DNA from: JABWBD01 sp040768665
Lineage (GTDB): Bacteria > Planctomycetota > Planctomycetia > Pirellulales > Thermoguttaceae
Direction: 5' to 3'
Assembly (NCBI GenBank): GCA_040768665.1
Contig: JAXGMN010000019.1
Span: forward strand, 1 to 64,000
Length of the DNA: 64,000 nt
In this document: in pieces, positions 35,021 to 43,118 of the stretch
Layout of the letters: every line of letters begins with the position of its first letter
Position numbering within the stretch: position 1 is the first letter of the stretch
The notes under the pieces: model-generated
What the model saw: the letters and a program-made list of their open reading frames with translations, nothing else
What the model was told of the DNA's origin: nothing
Database searches by the model: none
Position numbers and translations under genes: made by a program

Positions 35021-35692
35021 TTACTTCAGTTTGTAGATCACCAGCATGCCGTCGCGTTTGACCTCCGAAGCCCTGATCGTGGTTGACAGATAGTTGGGAT
35101 CGCCGGCGATCGCCTGAAGAAAATCGGTCATCGCGGAGGCCGAGCGGATCACATTGTCGGCGACGATCACGGCGCCCGGGGCGAGCTTTGGCTCGAGGGC
35201 TTTGAAGTATTTGAGGTAGTCGCGTTTCACGGCGTCGATGTAGACGAAGTCGATGGGGCCTTCGAGCTTGGGAAGCACTTCCAGGGCATCGCCCTCGACG
35301 GCGGTGACGACGTCGTCGAGGCCCATCTTCTTGAGGTTCTCGCGTGTGGCGGCCACCATCCGGGGATCGATGTCGACGGTGATGAGCTTGCCGCCCGTCC
35401 GCTCAAATCCGAGGCCCATCAGGATTGCACCGTAGCCGGTCGCGGTGCCGACCTCGACGCCGCGTTTCGCCCGGGAACTCTCAACGAGGATCCGCAGCAT
35501 GGCGGCGTCGCCCGGCGCGGAATTCAATCCGGTCCGCTGGAACTGTTCGACGAAAGCTCGCCGCGCCGGGTCAAGGTCGCCGGTGACGTGGGGATTGCCC
35601 GCACCCGACTCCTGAGCGGCGGCAGGCCCCGTCGAGCATGCGGTCACGGCGAGGCTGAGGAGGACGGCGAGGGTAAGAATGCGATGGTGCAT
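35021..35692 (-). CDS. Lipoprotein O-methyltransferase (class I, caffeoyl-CoA type)
   Basis: 223 residues. The N-terminus has a lipobox (AVTAC, Cys 19), so this methyltransferase is exported. VEVGTATGYGAI is AdoMet motif I, LITVDIDPR and DFVYIDAVKRDY the following motifs of the COMT/O-MT family 3. Export of an AdoMet-dependent enzyme is unusual because AdoMet is cytoplasmic, yet planctomycetes have several such proteins. GGGAG lies 6 bases before the ATG. It is the last gene behind DUF1080 and GntP. Confidence 0.8.
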   Translation of the reverse strand: MHHRILTLAVLLSLAVTACSTGPAAAQESGAGNPHVTGDLDPARRAFVEQFQRTGLNSAPGDAAMLRILVESSRAKRGVEVGTATGYGAILMGLGFERTGGKLITVDIDPRMVAATRENLKKMGLDDVVTAVEGDALEVLPKLEGPIDFVYIDAVKRDYLKYFKALEPKLAPGAVIVADNVIRSASAMTDFLQAIAGDPNYLSTTIRASEVKRDGMLVIYKLK

Positions 35693-35725
35693 GGAAGGCT
35701 CCCTGGTTGTGAAACGGAGGAATCT

Positions 35726-37114
35726 CTAAAACGAACCGAGAGTCGTACCGACCGCGAGGACAGCGGCCGTAGCGACGATCGGAATCACGAGCGATACCAC
35801 GGCGATGTCTTTGTAGGATTGTCGGTGGGAAAGCCCGCAGATGGTCAAAAGGGTGATGATCGCGCCGTTGTGCGGCAGGGTGTCGAGACCGCCGGATGCC
35901 ATGGCGGCGACGCGGTGCATCAACTGGGGGCTGATCCCGGTTTCCAGGCCGAGCTGATAATAGGTGCTTCCCAGCGCTTCCAGCGCAATGCTCATTCCGC
36001 CGGACGCCGATCCGGTGATACCGGCCAGGACGCTAATGGCGACGGCTTCGGAAACGAGCGGGTTGCCCGGGGAGATTCCCAGGACCCAATCCTTGACGAC
36101 GATGAAAGCCCCCAAGGAAGCAATGGTGGCCCCGTAGCCGACGACCGACGCCGTGTTGAACATAGGGACCAGCGAGCCGACGGCCCCCTTCTCCAGCGAA
36201 TCGTTGAGCGAGGAAAGCGACCGGTAGTTCAATGCCACGACACAGCCGATCGATGCCACTAGCGCGGCGAGTATCGCCCAGATCCCTTTGACGTCGCTCA
36301 GACCGGTCGCACCGAACTTCGCCTCGGCCAAGTAGGCGGCATCCCACTGCGGGATTACGTGCTCGGCCAGGGCGTAGTTCAGGACGATCACCATCACGAT
36401 CGGCGCCGAGGCGACCAGCAGGGACGGGAGCTCTTGGCCGGCCGGGGCCGGCGATTCGTTGCGGTGGTTCGTCCCGTAGCCTTCGCCGGCCCGTGAAGCC
36501 AGACGCGCCCTGTGATTGAGCCAGGTCATCCCCGCGGCAAACATGATCGCCCCTCCCACCGTTCCCAAGAGCGGAGCGGCGAATGCCGTGGTCTGGAAGT
36601 ACGGCATGGGACTGAGGTTGTGGATCTGCACGGTTCCGGGAAGGCAGGTCATCGTGAACGTGAACGAACCCAAGGCGATCGTGCCGGGGATCAGCCGCTT
36701 GGGCACGTCGGCTTCGCGAAACACTGCCGCCGCCAGCGGGTAGACGGCAAAGGCGACGACGAAGAGGGACACGCCGCCGTAGGTGAGGACCGCGCAGGCG
36801 AGCACGATCGCCAGGATCGCCTGGTGGGGGCCGAGACGCTCGATGATTCTGTGGGCGATCGCCCGCGCCGATCCCGAGTCGTCCATCAGCTTTCCGAAGA
36901 TCGCCCCGAGCAGAAAGATCGGGAAGTAGCTCACGGTGAACTTGCCCAACGCGACCATGAAGATCTGGGTGTACGATGCGAGGAGCCGCAGGTCGCCGTC
37001 GAACAGTACGGCGAGCATGGCGAGCAGAGGCGCCAACACGATGACGTTGACCCCGCGGTAGGCGAGGTACATCAGCAGGGCGAGCGACAGGACGATCCCA
37101 AAAACGCCAACCAT
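35726..37114 (-). CDS. GntP/CitMHS-type permease
   Basis: 462 residues with 12 or so hydrophobic segments. FGIVLSLALLMYLAYRGVNV, YFPIFLLGAIFGKLMDDSG and ASGGLDTLPHNGAIITLL are typical of GntP-type gluconate and H+/citrate permeases. It should import a sugar acid or hydroxy acid. DUF1080 lies 6 bases upstream on the same strand, so a product released by that hydrolase is a likely substrate (inference). Confidence 0.85.
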   Translation of the reverse strand: MVGVFGIVLSLALLMYLAYRGVNVIVLAPLLAMLAVLFDGDLRLLASYTQIFMVALGKFTVSYFPIFLLGAIFGKLMDDSGSARAIAHRIIERLGPHQAILAIVLACAVLTYGGVSLFVVAFAVYPLAAAVFREADVPKRLIPGTIALGSFTFTMTCLPGTVQIHNLSPMPYFQTTAFAAPLLGTVGGAIMFAAGMTWLNHRARLASRAGEGYGTNHRNESPAPAGQELPSLLVASAPIVMVIVLNYALAEHVIPQWDAAYLAEAKFGATGLSDVKGIWAILAALVASIGCVVALNYRSLSSLNDSLEKGAVGSLVPMFNTASVVGYGATIASLGAFIVVKDWVLGISPGNPLVSEAVAISVLAGITGSASGGMSIALEALGSTYYQLGLETGISPQLMHRVAAMASGGLDTLPHNGAIITLLTICGLSHRQSYKDIAVVSLVIPIVATAAVLAVGTTLGSF

Positions 37115-37120
37115 GGAGGG

Positions 37121-37822
37121 CTACTCACCGCCGGGGCCGGGTTTGAGTTCCACGCCGCGATAGTGGATCTCGTTGCCTTCGGCGGTGAGGCAGATCTTGC
37201 CGGGCCGGACCTCGCAATCGGTGGCCCGGTTGACCTCCCGGCCGTTGATGATCAGGGTGACGGTGCCGCCTTGTGCGCGGATCTCGTAGGTATTCCATTG
37301 GCCGGCGGGTTTCTCGGCGTCGGCGGTCCGCTTGATGTTCGTGAGCTTGCCGAACTGCGGATGCTCGAGCGTTTTCGTCCTGTCGGCCGGGCCGGAAAGC
37401 GGGTAGCCGTCCAGGGCCCAGAAGTCGCCGGCGCCGCCGGCGTTGATCTGGGCCTCGAGGCTGTTGGGCCAGATCTTGTGCCGGCCGGTCATCCAGATGA
37501 GAACGCCGCCGTTGCCCGGTTTGCCTTCCGGCCAGCGCCACTCGAGCCGCAAGACGAAGTCGGTGTAGTCTTTTTCCGTATAAATATAACCTTTGGGGTT
37601 GCCGCGGCAGATGAGGACTCCGTCGTCGGTCAGGTTCCAGACGTCGGCGGTCTCGGTCTCGGGGGATTCGTGGAACGATTTCCACCCCGGCAGCTCTCCG
37701 GACGGCAACTGGCTTGCGAGCAGCGGGATCCACTCGCCGGCCGACTTCTCGGCGGCATTCGAGTTGTGGACAACCGCGAGGCAGAGAGATGCGATCAGCG
37801 GTGCGAAAGCGAGACGGTGCAT
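37121..37822 (-). CDS. Secreted 3-keto-disaccharide hydrolase-like protein (DUF1080)
   Basis: 233 residues with a cleavable signal (about 1-23). The jelly-roll core shows WNLTDDGVLICRG, YIYTEKDYTDFVLRLEWRW, NGGVLIWM and NGREVNRATDCEVRPGKICL, diagnostic of DUF1080. Members hydrolyse 3-keto-glycosides or bind related sugars. The start lies only 9 bases after the stop of a truncated PIN gene that carries a strong ribosome site, so translation may now be coupled to that leader. Confidence 0.9.
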   Translation of the reverse strand: MHRLAFAPLIASLCLAVVHNSNAAEKSAGEWIPLLASQLPSGELPGWKSFHESPETETADVWNLTDDGVLICRGNPKGYIYTEKDYTDFVLRLEWRWPEGKPGNGGVLIWMTGRHKIWPNSLEAQINAGGAGDFWALDGYPLSGPADRTKTLEHPQFGKLTNIKRTADAEKPAGQWNTYEIRAQGGTVTLIINGREVNRATDCEVRPGKICLTAEGNEIHYRGVELKPGPGGE

Positions 37823-37831
37823 GGGTAGCCC

Positions 37832-37906
37832 TCACGAGAAATGATAAACGAGTGTGTTCGAATCGAGGAACACAGCAGCACCTGCCGTGAGATCCTGAAA
37901 CTTCAT
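37832..37906 (-). pseudogene. Truncated PIN-domain toxin, 24 residues
   Basis: MKFQDLTAGAAVFLDSNTLVYHF is the start of a VapC-type PIN domain (first catalytic Asp in FLDSNTL); it then meets TGA. A very strong GAGGAGGGAG site precedes the ATG. The antitoxin that normally lies upstream is absent; instead a copy of the dispersed GGCCG..GTGAACGGG word occurs (37935-37955). Confidence 0.65.
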
Positions 37907-38212
37907 GCTCCCTCCTCGAGAGCAAGGTCCAGTCCCCCGGCCGTGGGCGTGAACGGGGCGTTACCCACCGAAGCATCGATGATTATGCATGGGGTGCCGC
38001 GGGAAGCAACCTTGTGCCAGGCAAGATCAGGAAGATCGCCGCCTTGGCAGAGTTCGGGCCTTCAGGCAGGGTGTGGTGCCCAGCGGGTTCCGACCGTTAC
38101 TGTAACTCGACCAAGATGCCCTGCCTGACCGGTATTACGGATTGGCAGGGCGTCTCCCAGCTCCTCAGCCGTTCTCTGTCTCTCTGCCTAATCCCTGATC
38201 TCGGCCTGACCA

Positions 38213-38240
38213 CACGCAATGTTGCCCACGCAATGTTGCC
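38213..38240. repeat. 14-bp tandem duplication
   Basis: CACGCAATGTTGCC occurs twice without a spacer (38213-38226 and 38227-38240), directly downstream of the 34-residue peptide gene. The rest of 37907-38242 shows only repeat-like words and no gene. Confidence 0.8.
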
Positions 38241-38242
38241 CC

Positions 38243-38347
38243 TTAAGCTTGGCCATGACCGGGTCCAGGCCGGAGCAGATGGACGACGGCCATGACGAAG
38301 GCCAGCCCTATGATCGCAGCACCTGCGAGGATCATAACGAAGTTCAT
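38243..38347 (-). CDS. 34-residue single-helix membrane peptide (tentative)
   Basis: MNFVMILAGAAIIGLAFVMA begins a 34-residue frame with one membrane helix (about 3-22) and a short RPGPGHGQ tail. It follows the decayed secreted-protein gene by 22 bases on the same strand. Too short for automatic calling. No clear ribosome site, so it could be a chance frame. Confidence 0.3.
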   Translation of the reverse strand: MNFVMILAGAAIIGLAFVMAVVHLLRPGPGHGQA

Positions 38348-38369
38348 TCAGGCACTTCTCTGACCGCCG

Positions 38370-38868
38370 TCACTGCTGCACCTCGAAGCCGCTGATCGGA
38401 AAGGTCATGTACGTGCCGAAGTCTACATTGGTCATGGATGCATAGGCGATTCCGTTGACGTCGATACCATGCGCGATGTCGACAGAGAGCACTCCCGGCT
38501 CTTCAAAGTCGCCGAGGATACTGAAAGGGCGAGGGCTTAACACCACCCCGCGAACGTATCACCGTCATTGATAAACGCGCCCGTCGGTCTGCCAACTGCC
38601 AGCGAACTCTGCCCGGATGATGCTGAATTCGAACATATACTCAAAGTCGGGCCCGCCGGTGACTCGACTCTTCGGAATTCCAGTAAGCGTCGGCCTCGCC
38701 GACCGATTCAACGTGCCAGTGAAAAATGGTCCATTCTGGCCCAAGGCCTTCCACCCAGTCCGGATCTGGAACTTCCCACCAATTCGCACGCGCCGGAGGT
38801 TGCGAAAAGAGTCCCCAGCAATACAGGAAACCACCACGAATCAGCACGCCCCGCTTGCTTGCACTCAT
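38370..38868 (-). pseudogene. Small secreted protein with about three frameshifts
   Basis: ATG at 38868 with AGGAGA 7 bases upstream. A leader (about 1-28, ending SQPPARA) is followed by NWWEVPDPDWVEGLGPEW and HWHVESVGEADAYWNSE in frame 1. TGGPDFEYMFEFSIIRAEFA and GSWQTDG are in frame 2, then AFINDGDTFAG in a third. The end, VVLSPRPFSILGDFEE to FPISGFEVQQ, needs another shift. Joined, the pieces give about 165 coherent residues. Family unknown; aromatic-rich and exported. The indels may be assembly errors. Confidence 0.55.
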
Positions 38869-39204
38869 GATGCATCTCCTAGAAGCCCCCGTTCGCAAGA
38901 TCTTGTTTTCCACAGCGCCCGAACGCCCGTCGCCGAGCGATCACCGAGCAGTCTCCCCCTACTGGATAAGGAGGACTTCGCAAGTCAAGTCCTCACGCTA
39001 CAAATCTTCTGAAAATTCTGATTGATTGACATCCACCCATAAGTTGCATGGCAATTGCGTTACGGAGCGGTTTCAAACCGCAAGGAATACACTGGGGAAC
39101 GACAAAACGAGCGCGAGCTGCCCAAGCCGCGCCGAAGCTGGAAGTCTCCTTGCGGGCAGTTACAATCCCAAGCAATCGACTGTCCCCGCTCGGGAACTCC
39201 CGCC
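38869..39204. other. 336-base gap, no feature found
   Basis: TTGACA occurs at 39027-39032 but no -10 hexamer follows at 16-18 bases. No hairpin or coding frame stands out. Confidence 0.4.
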
Positions 39205-40725
39205 ATGCCGTTGCGCTCCTTCTCGACGCGATCTGCTGCGTGCCGCCGGCATTGCCGGCGCGAGGCCCAACCCAAGTGCACTAGGACCGGTTTCTGCCAG
39301 GTACCTCGGAATCGCCCAAGCCGTCGCCTCCGCAGGACTCTTCGGCACACGCGCTCCGCGAGCGGTGATTTGCGAAGAGGCTCGCCGAACACCGGTGATC
39401 GCCGAGTGCGTCTGTGCGTGATCAGCCGGAAGCGCACGACCGGGGTCTTTGCGGCCGTTGCAGCGGCAGAAACTGGGAGCTACGGTTGCCCTGATCGAAA
39501 ACCTGGGCTACTTCGGCGGCGTCGCCACTCTCTCGCTGGTCAGTAATGCGGCATTCGATCTTCGATACCACCGGCCAACGGCAGATCATCCGGCGGGCTT
39601 ACCACGGAGACGATCGACCGACTCAAGCGTCGCAATGCCGTCAGCGTGCACAGCCCAAGCGCCAGCCAGCACTTCACGTTCAACAGTGCCGAACTGGCGA
39701 TCGAGCTGGACTTCGAGTTGGTTCAGGAGGCCGACGTTCAGCGCTTTCTCCACACGCCTTTCGTCGAGCCTGTCGTTGCCGAGGGCAGGTCGTTGCGGCC
39801 GTGATTGAAGACAAGAGCGGCCGGCGAGCCATCCGGGCGCGTGCTTCATCGACGCCAGCGGCGACGGCGACCTCGTAGCCCGCGCCCGGCCTGCCGACGC
39901 GCAAGACTCCGAGATTCAGCCGCCTACCACGTGCGCTTCATCCTCTGCGGGCTGGACGAAATATCCGGCGCAACAAGGGGTTCAACCTTTTCGCGTACCG
40001 TTATCGACCCGAATATCCCCGGGGCCCTGGCCAACGGGTTTCTCTGGCAGGCCGAGGTGCCCGGCATACCGGGTGCGAGGATGGTGGCGGGCACCCGGGT
40101 TCACGGCGCCGACTGCAGCGAGGCCGACCAGCTCACCCGAGCAGAAATCGAAGGCCGCCGCCAGGTGCGGGCGATCTGCGACATCGTCCGCAACCACGTC
40201 GCGGGCGGCGAGTCGATCGGCCTGGCCGCGCTGCCCGCTCGCATCGGTATTCGGGAAAGCCGCCATGCCGATTGTCTGCATACGCTCACCGAAGCAGAAG
40301 TCCTCACGGGCAAGCGATTCCCCGATGCGATTGCCAACGGAACGTACCGCGTCGACATCCACTACCCCGACCGCCCCGGTCTCGTTTTCCGCTATCTCGA
40401 CGGCACGGAGGAATACGTCTGTCCGGGGCAACCCACGAAGCGGAGCCGCTGGCGCGACCCGCTCGCGGAAGACCCCTCCTTCTACCAGATCCCCTATGCC
40501 AGCCTCGTCCCCCGCGGATCGAAGAACGTGCTGGTCGCAGGAAGACTCCTGGACGCGGACCGGGGCGCGTTCGGCGCAGCCCGGGTAATGGTCAACTGCA
40601 ACCAGATGGGGCAGGCAGCCGGGACCGCGGCGGCGCTTGCCATGCGAGAGAGCGCCGAGGTGGGGGAGCTTTCCGTCGAAACGCTCCGCAAGACCCTCCA
40701 GGAACAGGGAGCGATCGCACTGTAA
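39205..40725 (+). pseudogene. TAT-exported FAD-dependent oxidoreductase, frameshifted in its 5' half
   Basis: The 5' half must be read in several frames: SRRDLLRAAGIAG (twin-arginine signal), then RTTGVFAAVAAA (end of the GxGxxG helix), then LGATVALIENLGYFGGVATL, then AELAIELDFELVQEADVQRF. From about 39990 one frame is clean to the end: GALANGFLWQAEVPGIPGAR, LPARIGIRESRHADCLHTL and AARVMVNCNQMGQAAGTAAAL. This is the FAD_oxidored family also present at 26498-29935. Five or more indels in about 750 bases followed by 730 clean bases suggests either recent decay or poor local assembly. Confidence 0.75.
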
Positions 40726-40894
40726 GCACCCCTTGTTCGGGGGCGCCGGATGGGACCGTTCACGGCGGGGAACGCGAGAGCAAGTCGCCGCCACTCGACC
40801 ATGCCTCTTCCTTGAATGGGGCGCGAAACTTCTTCTCGTCGGCGATGTTGAATAAGAAGCGGAACAGGTCGCCCAGAGAAGAGGAGTTGCATTT

Positions 40895-41065
40895 ATGCCG
40901 AGCGGTGAATTCTGGCTATTCGCCTATTTGGGGCCAGAGACATCTATCCCCCTGGTATCCATGATCGCCGGGACGATCGGATTCTTATTGGCTCTTGGAA
41001 GAACGGTGTGCGTGGCTCTCGTTACCGCTGGTAGACGGCTCGTGCGAGTGCGTCTCCGGAGATGA
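40895..41065 (+). CDS. 56-residue membrane protein ahead of the phosphatase-fold enzyme
   Basis: MPSGEFWLFAYLGPETSIPL opens a 56-residue frame with one membrane helix (about 19-46, LVSMIAGTIGFLLALG) and a very basic end (GRRLVRVRLRR). GAGGAG lies 8 bases before the ATG, an excellent ribosome site. It is followed by the membrane-anchored sulfatase-fold gene on the same strand 137 bases on. GPETxLP...GxLLxxGR peptides are familiar to me as tiny planctomycete proteins next to such enzymes, but their role is unknown. Confidence 0.65.
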   Translation: MPSGEFWLFAYLGPETSIPLVSMIAGTIGFLLALGRTVCVALVTAGRRLVRVRLRR

Positions 41066-41202
41066 TCTCGTCTTAGAGGCTCCGACAAGACGCGGGCTGC
41101 CACATGGACGCTGCCCTCTTGCGCGGCGCGCCATAGACGGGCAGCCCCCGTTTTGATGGCCTGTCACGGTTTTCACACGGGTCCCCGTTGCGCCGTCTTC
41201 TC

Positions 41203-43065
41203 ATGCTTTCTCTACAACGTCTGGCAAAGCTCCCGCAGCCGTTGCACCTTGCAGCTCGATTCTTCGCCTGGGCGGCGTGGTTCGGCATGCTGACCGGTTA
41301 TCTGGAGCTCCTGAACCTTGCCTTCCGCAAGTACCTGCTCGACCGCCCCGTTTTGCTGGGGCGGCACACGATCTGGATGTCGCCGCTTGCCGATGCAACG
41401 CTGTTCGTGGCTCTCGCGTCGACGTTCATACCGCTTGTGTTCGTGTTGACGACCCACCATAGCAAGCGTGTGATGCTTCTCATGCTTGGCTTCGTGCTGG
41501 CAGCGAGCTTGGTGCTGCTTCATGGCGAGATCCATAACGTCGCGGCGGCAATGCTGTCCGGAGGGGTTGCGGTTCAGATAACGCGATCGAGTTTGCGTCG
41601 CGTCGAACAGTTCGAGGCACTGGTCCGCCGGACTCTCCCCTGGATGACGGCCACGTGCCTGGGGACGGCCATCCTGTTGCCGTTGTGGTGGAACCGATCT
41701 GAAAGATGGTCGATCCACGACCTCTCCAGCATCGGCGATGGGGCTCCCAATGTCCTGATCCTTGTATGGGATACGGTACGAGCCCAAGACCTCAGCACGT
41801 ACGGCTACGCTCGAAATACCTCGCCGAACCTGACTGCTTTGGCGAAGGACGGCATCTGTTTCGAGCATGCCATTGCACCCTCTCCCTGGACCTTGCCCAG
41901 CCATGCTTCCCTGTTCACTGGCCGCTGGGCGCACGAACTGTCTACCAATTGGGGGGCTCCGCTCGACTCCAAGTTCCCGACCCTTGCCGAAGTGCTCCGT
42001 GCCGAAGGTTACGCGACGGCAGCCTTTATTGCGAACCAGTACGTTTGCAGCCGCCAGTCGGGTCTGGACCGCGGATTTCTTCGTTTCGAGGATTTCAGCG
42101 GGCTGGGTACGGAATTCGTTCTCAGTTGCGAGATCGGGCGACGGCTGACCACCAGCCCACGTCTGAGGCATTGGATTGGCTGGCAAGACTATTGGGGACG
42201 AAAATCGGCCGATCGCGTGGACGCCGATTTTCTCGAATGGCTCGACGGCCAACCGCACCGTCCGTTCTTCGCCGTCCTCAACTACTACGATGCGCACCAG
42301 CCCTATGCCGCCGTTGAGCCGTACTATCGGCGATTCGGTCCGGCGAAGGCTCAGGAAGACCGGCCCGTGGTGGCCGGACTCCGGCACGCCGACGTGGTGG
42401 GGCTCGATGCACGCTCGGCTTCGCAGCAAATGGAGCAACAGCAGCGCTACGACGCGAGCATCGCGTATCTGGACGCCTGCCTTGGGAACCTTGTCGAGGC
42501 ATTAAGGGCGCGCGGGGCATTTGAGAACACGCTGGTGATCCTGACGTCCGATCATGGCGAGCACTTCGGAGAACACGGACTCCAGGGACACGGTAATTCG
42601 TTATATCGCTCATTGCTTCATGTTCCCCTGGTGATCCGTCTGCCCGGCGGCGCGCAGGCGGGTCTGCGAGCCCGGCAGGTCGTTTCTCTGCGCGACGTGT
42701 CGGCGACCGTGATGGACCTGGTGGGATGCCAGCACACATTGCCGGGCCATTCGCTGGCAGCCTGCTGGAAAGAGACGCAACGCAGCGATTCGGACGCCGT
42801 CTTCGCCAGCGTCGGCAGCGTTGAAACGGACGGGACACTGGATCGAGTGGACGCCGTGATCGTCGAAGGTCTGCACTACATCCGGTACGGCGACGGGCGT
42901 GAAGAGCTGTTCGACTTTTTTCACGACTCTTCGGAAACCCGGGATCTGGTCGGCGCCAAGGACATGCAGGAGCCCCTCTCGCGAATTCGTGCGCTCGCGG
43001 CACAATCGTTGAAGGGACCGAAGCCCGAGCGACGCGTGGCAAGAAATCCGCGCTCGGCGAGGTAG
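41203..43065 (+). CDS. Membrane-anchored sulfatase/alkaline-phosphatase-fold enzyme
   Basis: 620 residues from the ATG at 41203 (a TTG at 41188 is possible). Four or five N-terminal membrane helices (about 15-165) are followed by a catalytic domain: LILVWDTVRAQDLSTYGY (metal Asp), PWTLPSHASLFTG (nucleophile position, Thr near 230) and LTSDHGEHFGEHG (metal residues near 449). The nucleophile is Thr with no CxPxR signature, so it is not a formylglycine sulfatase. The layout resembles phosphoethanolamine or LTA-synthase-like transferases. It probably modifies an envelope glycan or lipid from the periplasmic side. Confidence 0.8.
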   Translation: MLSLQRLAKLPQPLHLAARFFAWAAWFGMLTGYLELLNLAFRKYLLDRPVLLGRHTIWMSPLADATLFVALASTFIPLVFVLTTHHSKRVMLLMLGFVLAASLVLLHGEIHNVAAAMLSGGVAVQITRSSLRRVEQFEALVRRTLPWMTATCLGTAILLPLWWNRSERWSIHDLSSIGDGAPNVLILVWDTVRAQDLSTYGYARNTSPNLTALAKDGICFEHAIAPSPWTLPSHASLFTGRWAHELSTNWGAPLDSKFPTLAEVLRAEGYATAAFIANQYVCSRQSGLDRGFLRFEDFSGLGTEFVLSCEIGRRLTTSPRLRHWIGWQDYWGRKSADRVDADFLEWLDGQPHRPFFAVLNYYDAHQPYAAVEPYYRRFGPAKAQEDRPVVAGLRHADVVGLDARSASQQMEQQQRYDASIAYLDACLGNLVEALRARGAFENTLVILTSDHGEHFGEHGLQGHGNSLYRSLLHVPLVIRLPGGAQAGLRARQVVSLRDVSATVMDLVGCQHTLPGHSLAACWKETQRSDSDAVFASVGSVETDGTLDRVDAVIVEGLHYIRYGDGREELFDFFHDSSETRDLVGAKDMQEPLSRIRALAAQSLKGPKPERRVARNPRSAR

Positions 43066-43118
43066 CCGAAGGAGTTGCCGAGTGAATTCGGGCGGCTTTC
43101 CACTGCACCCTAGCGAGT

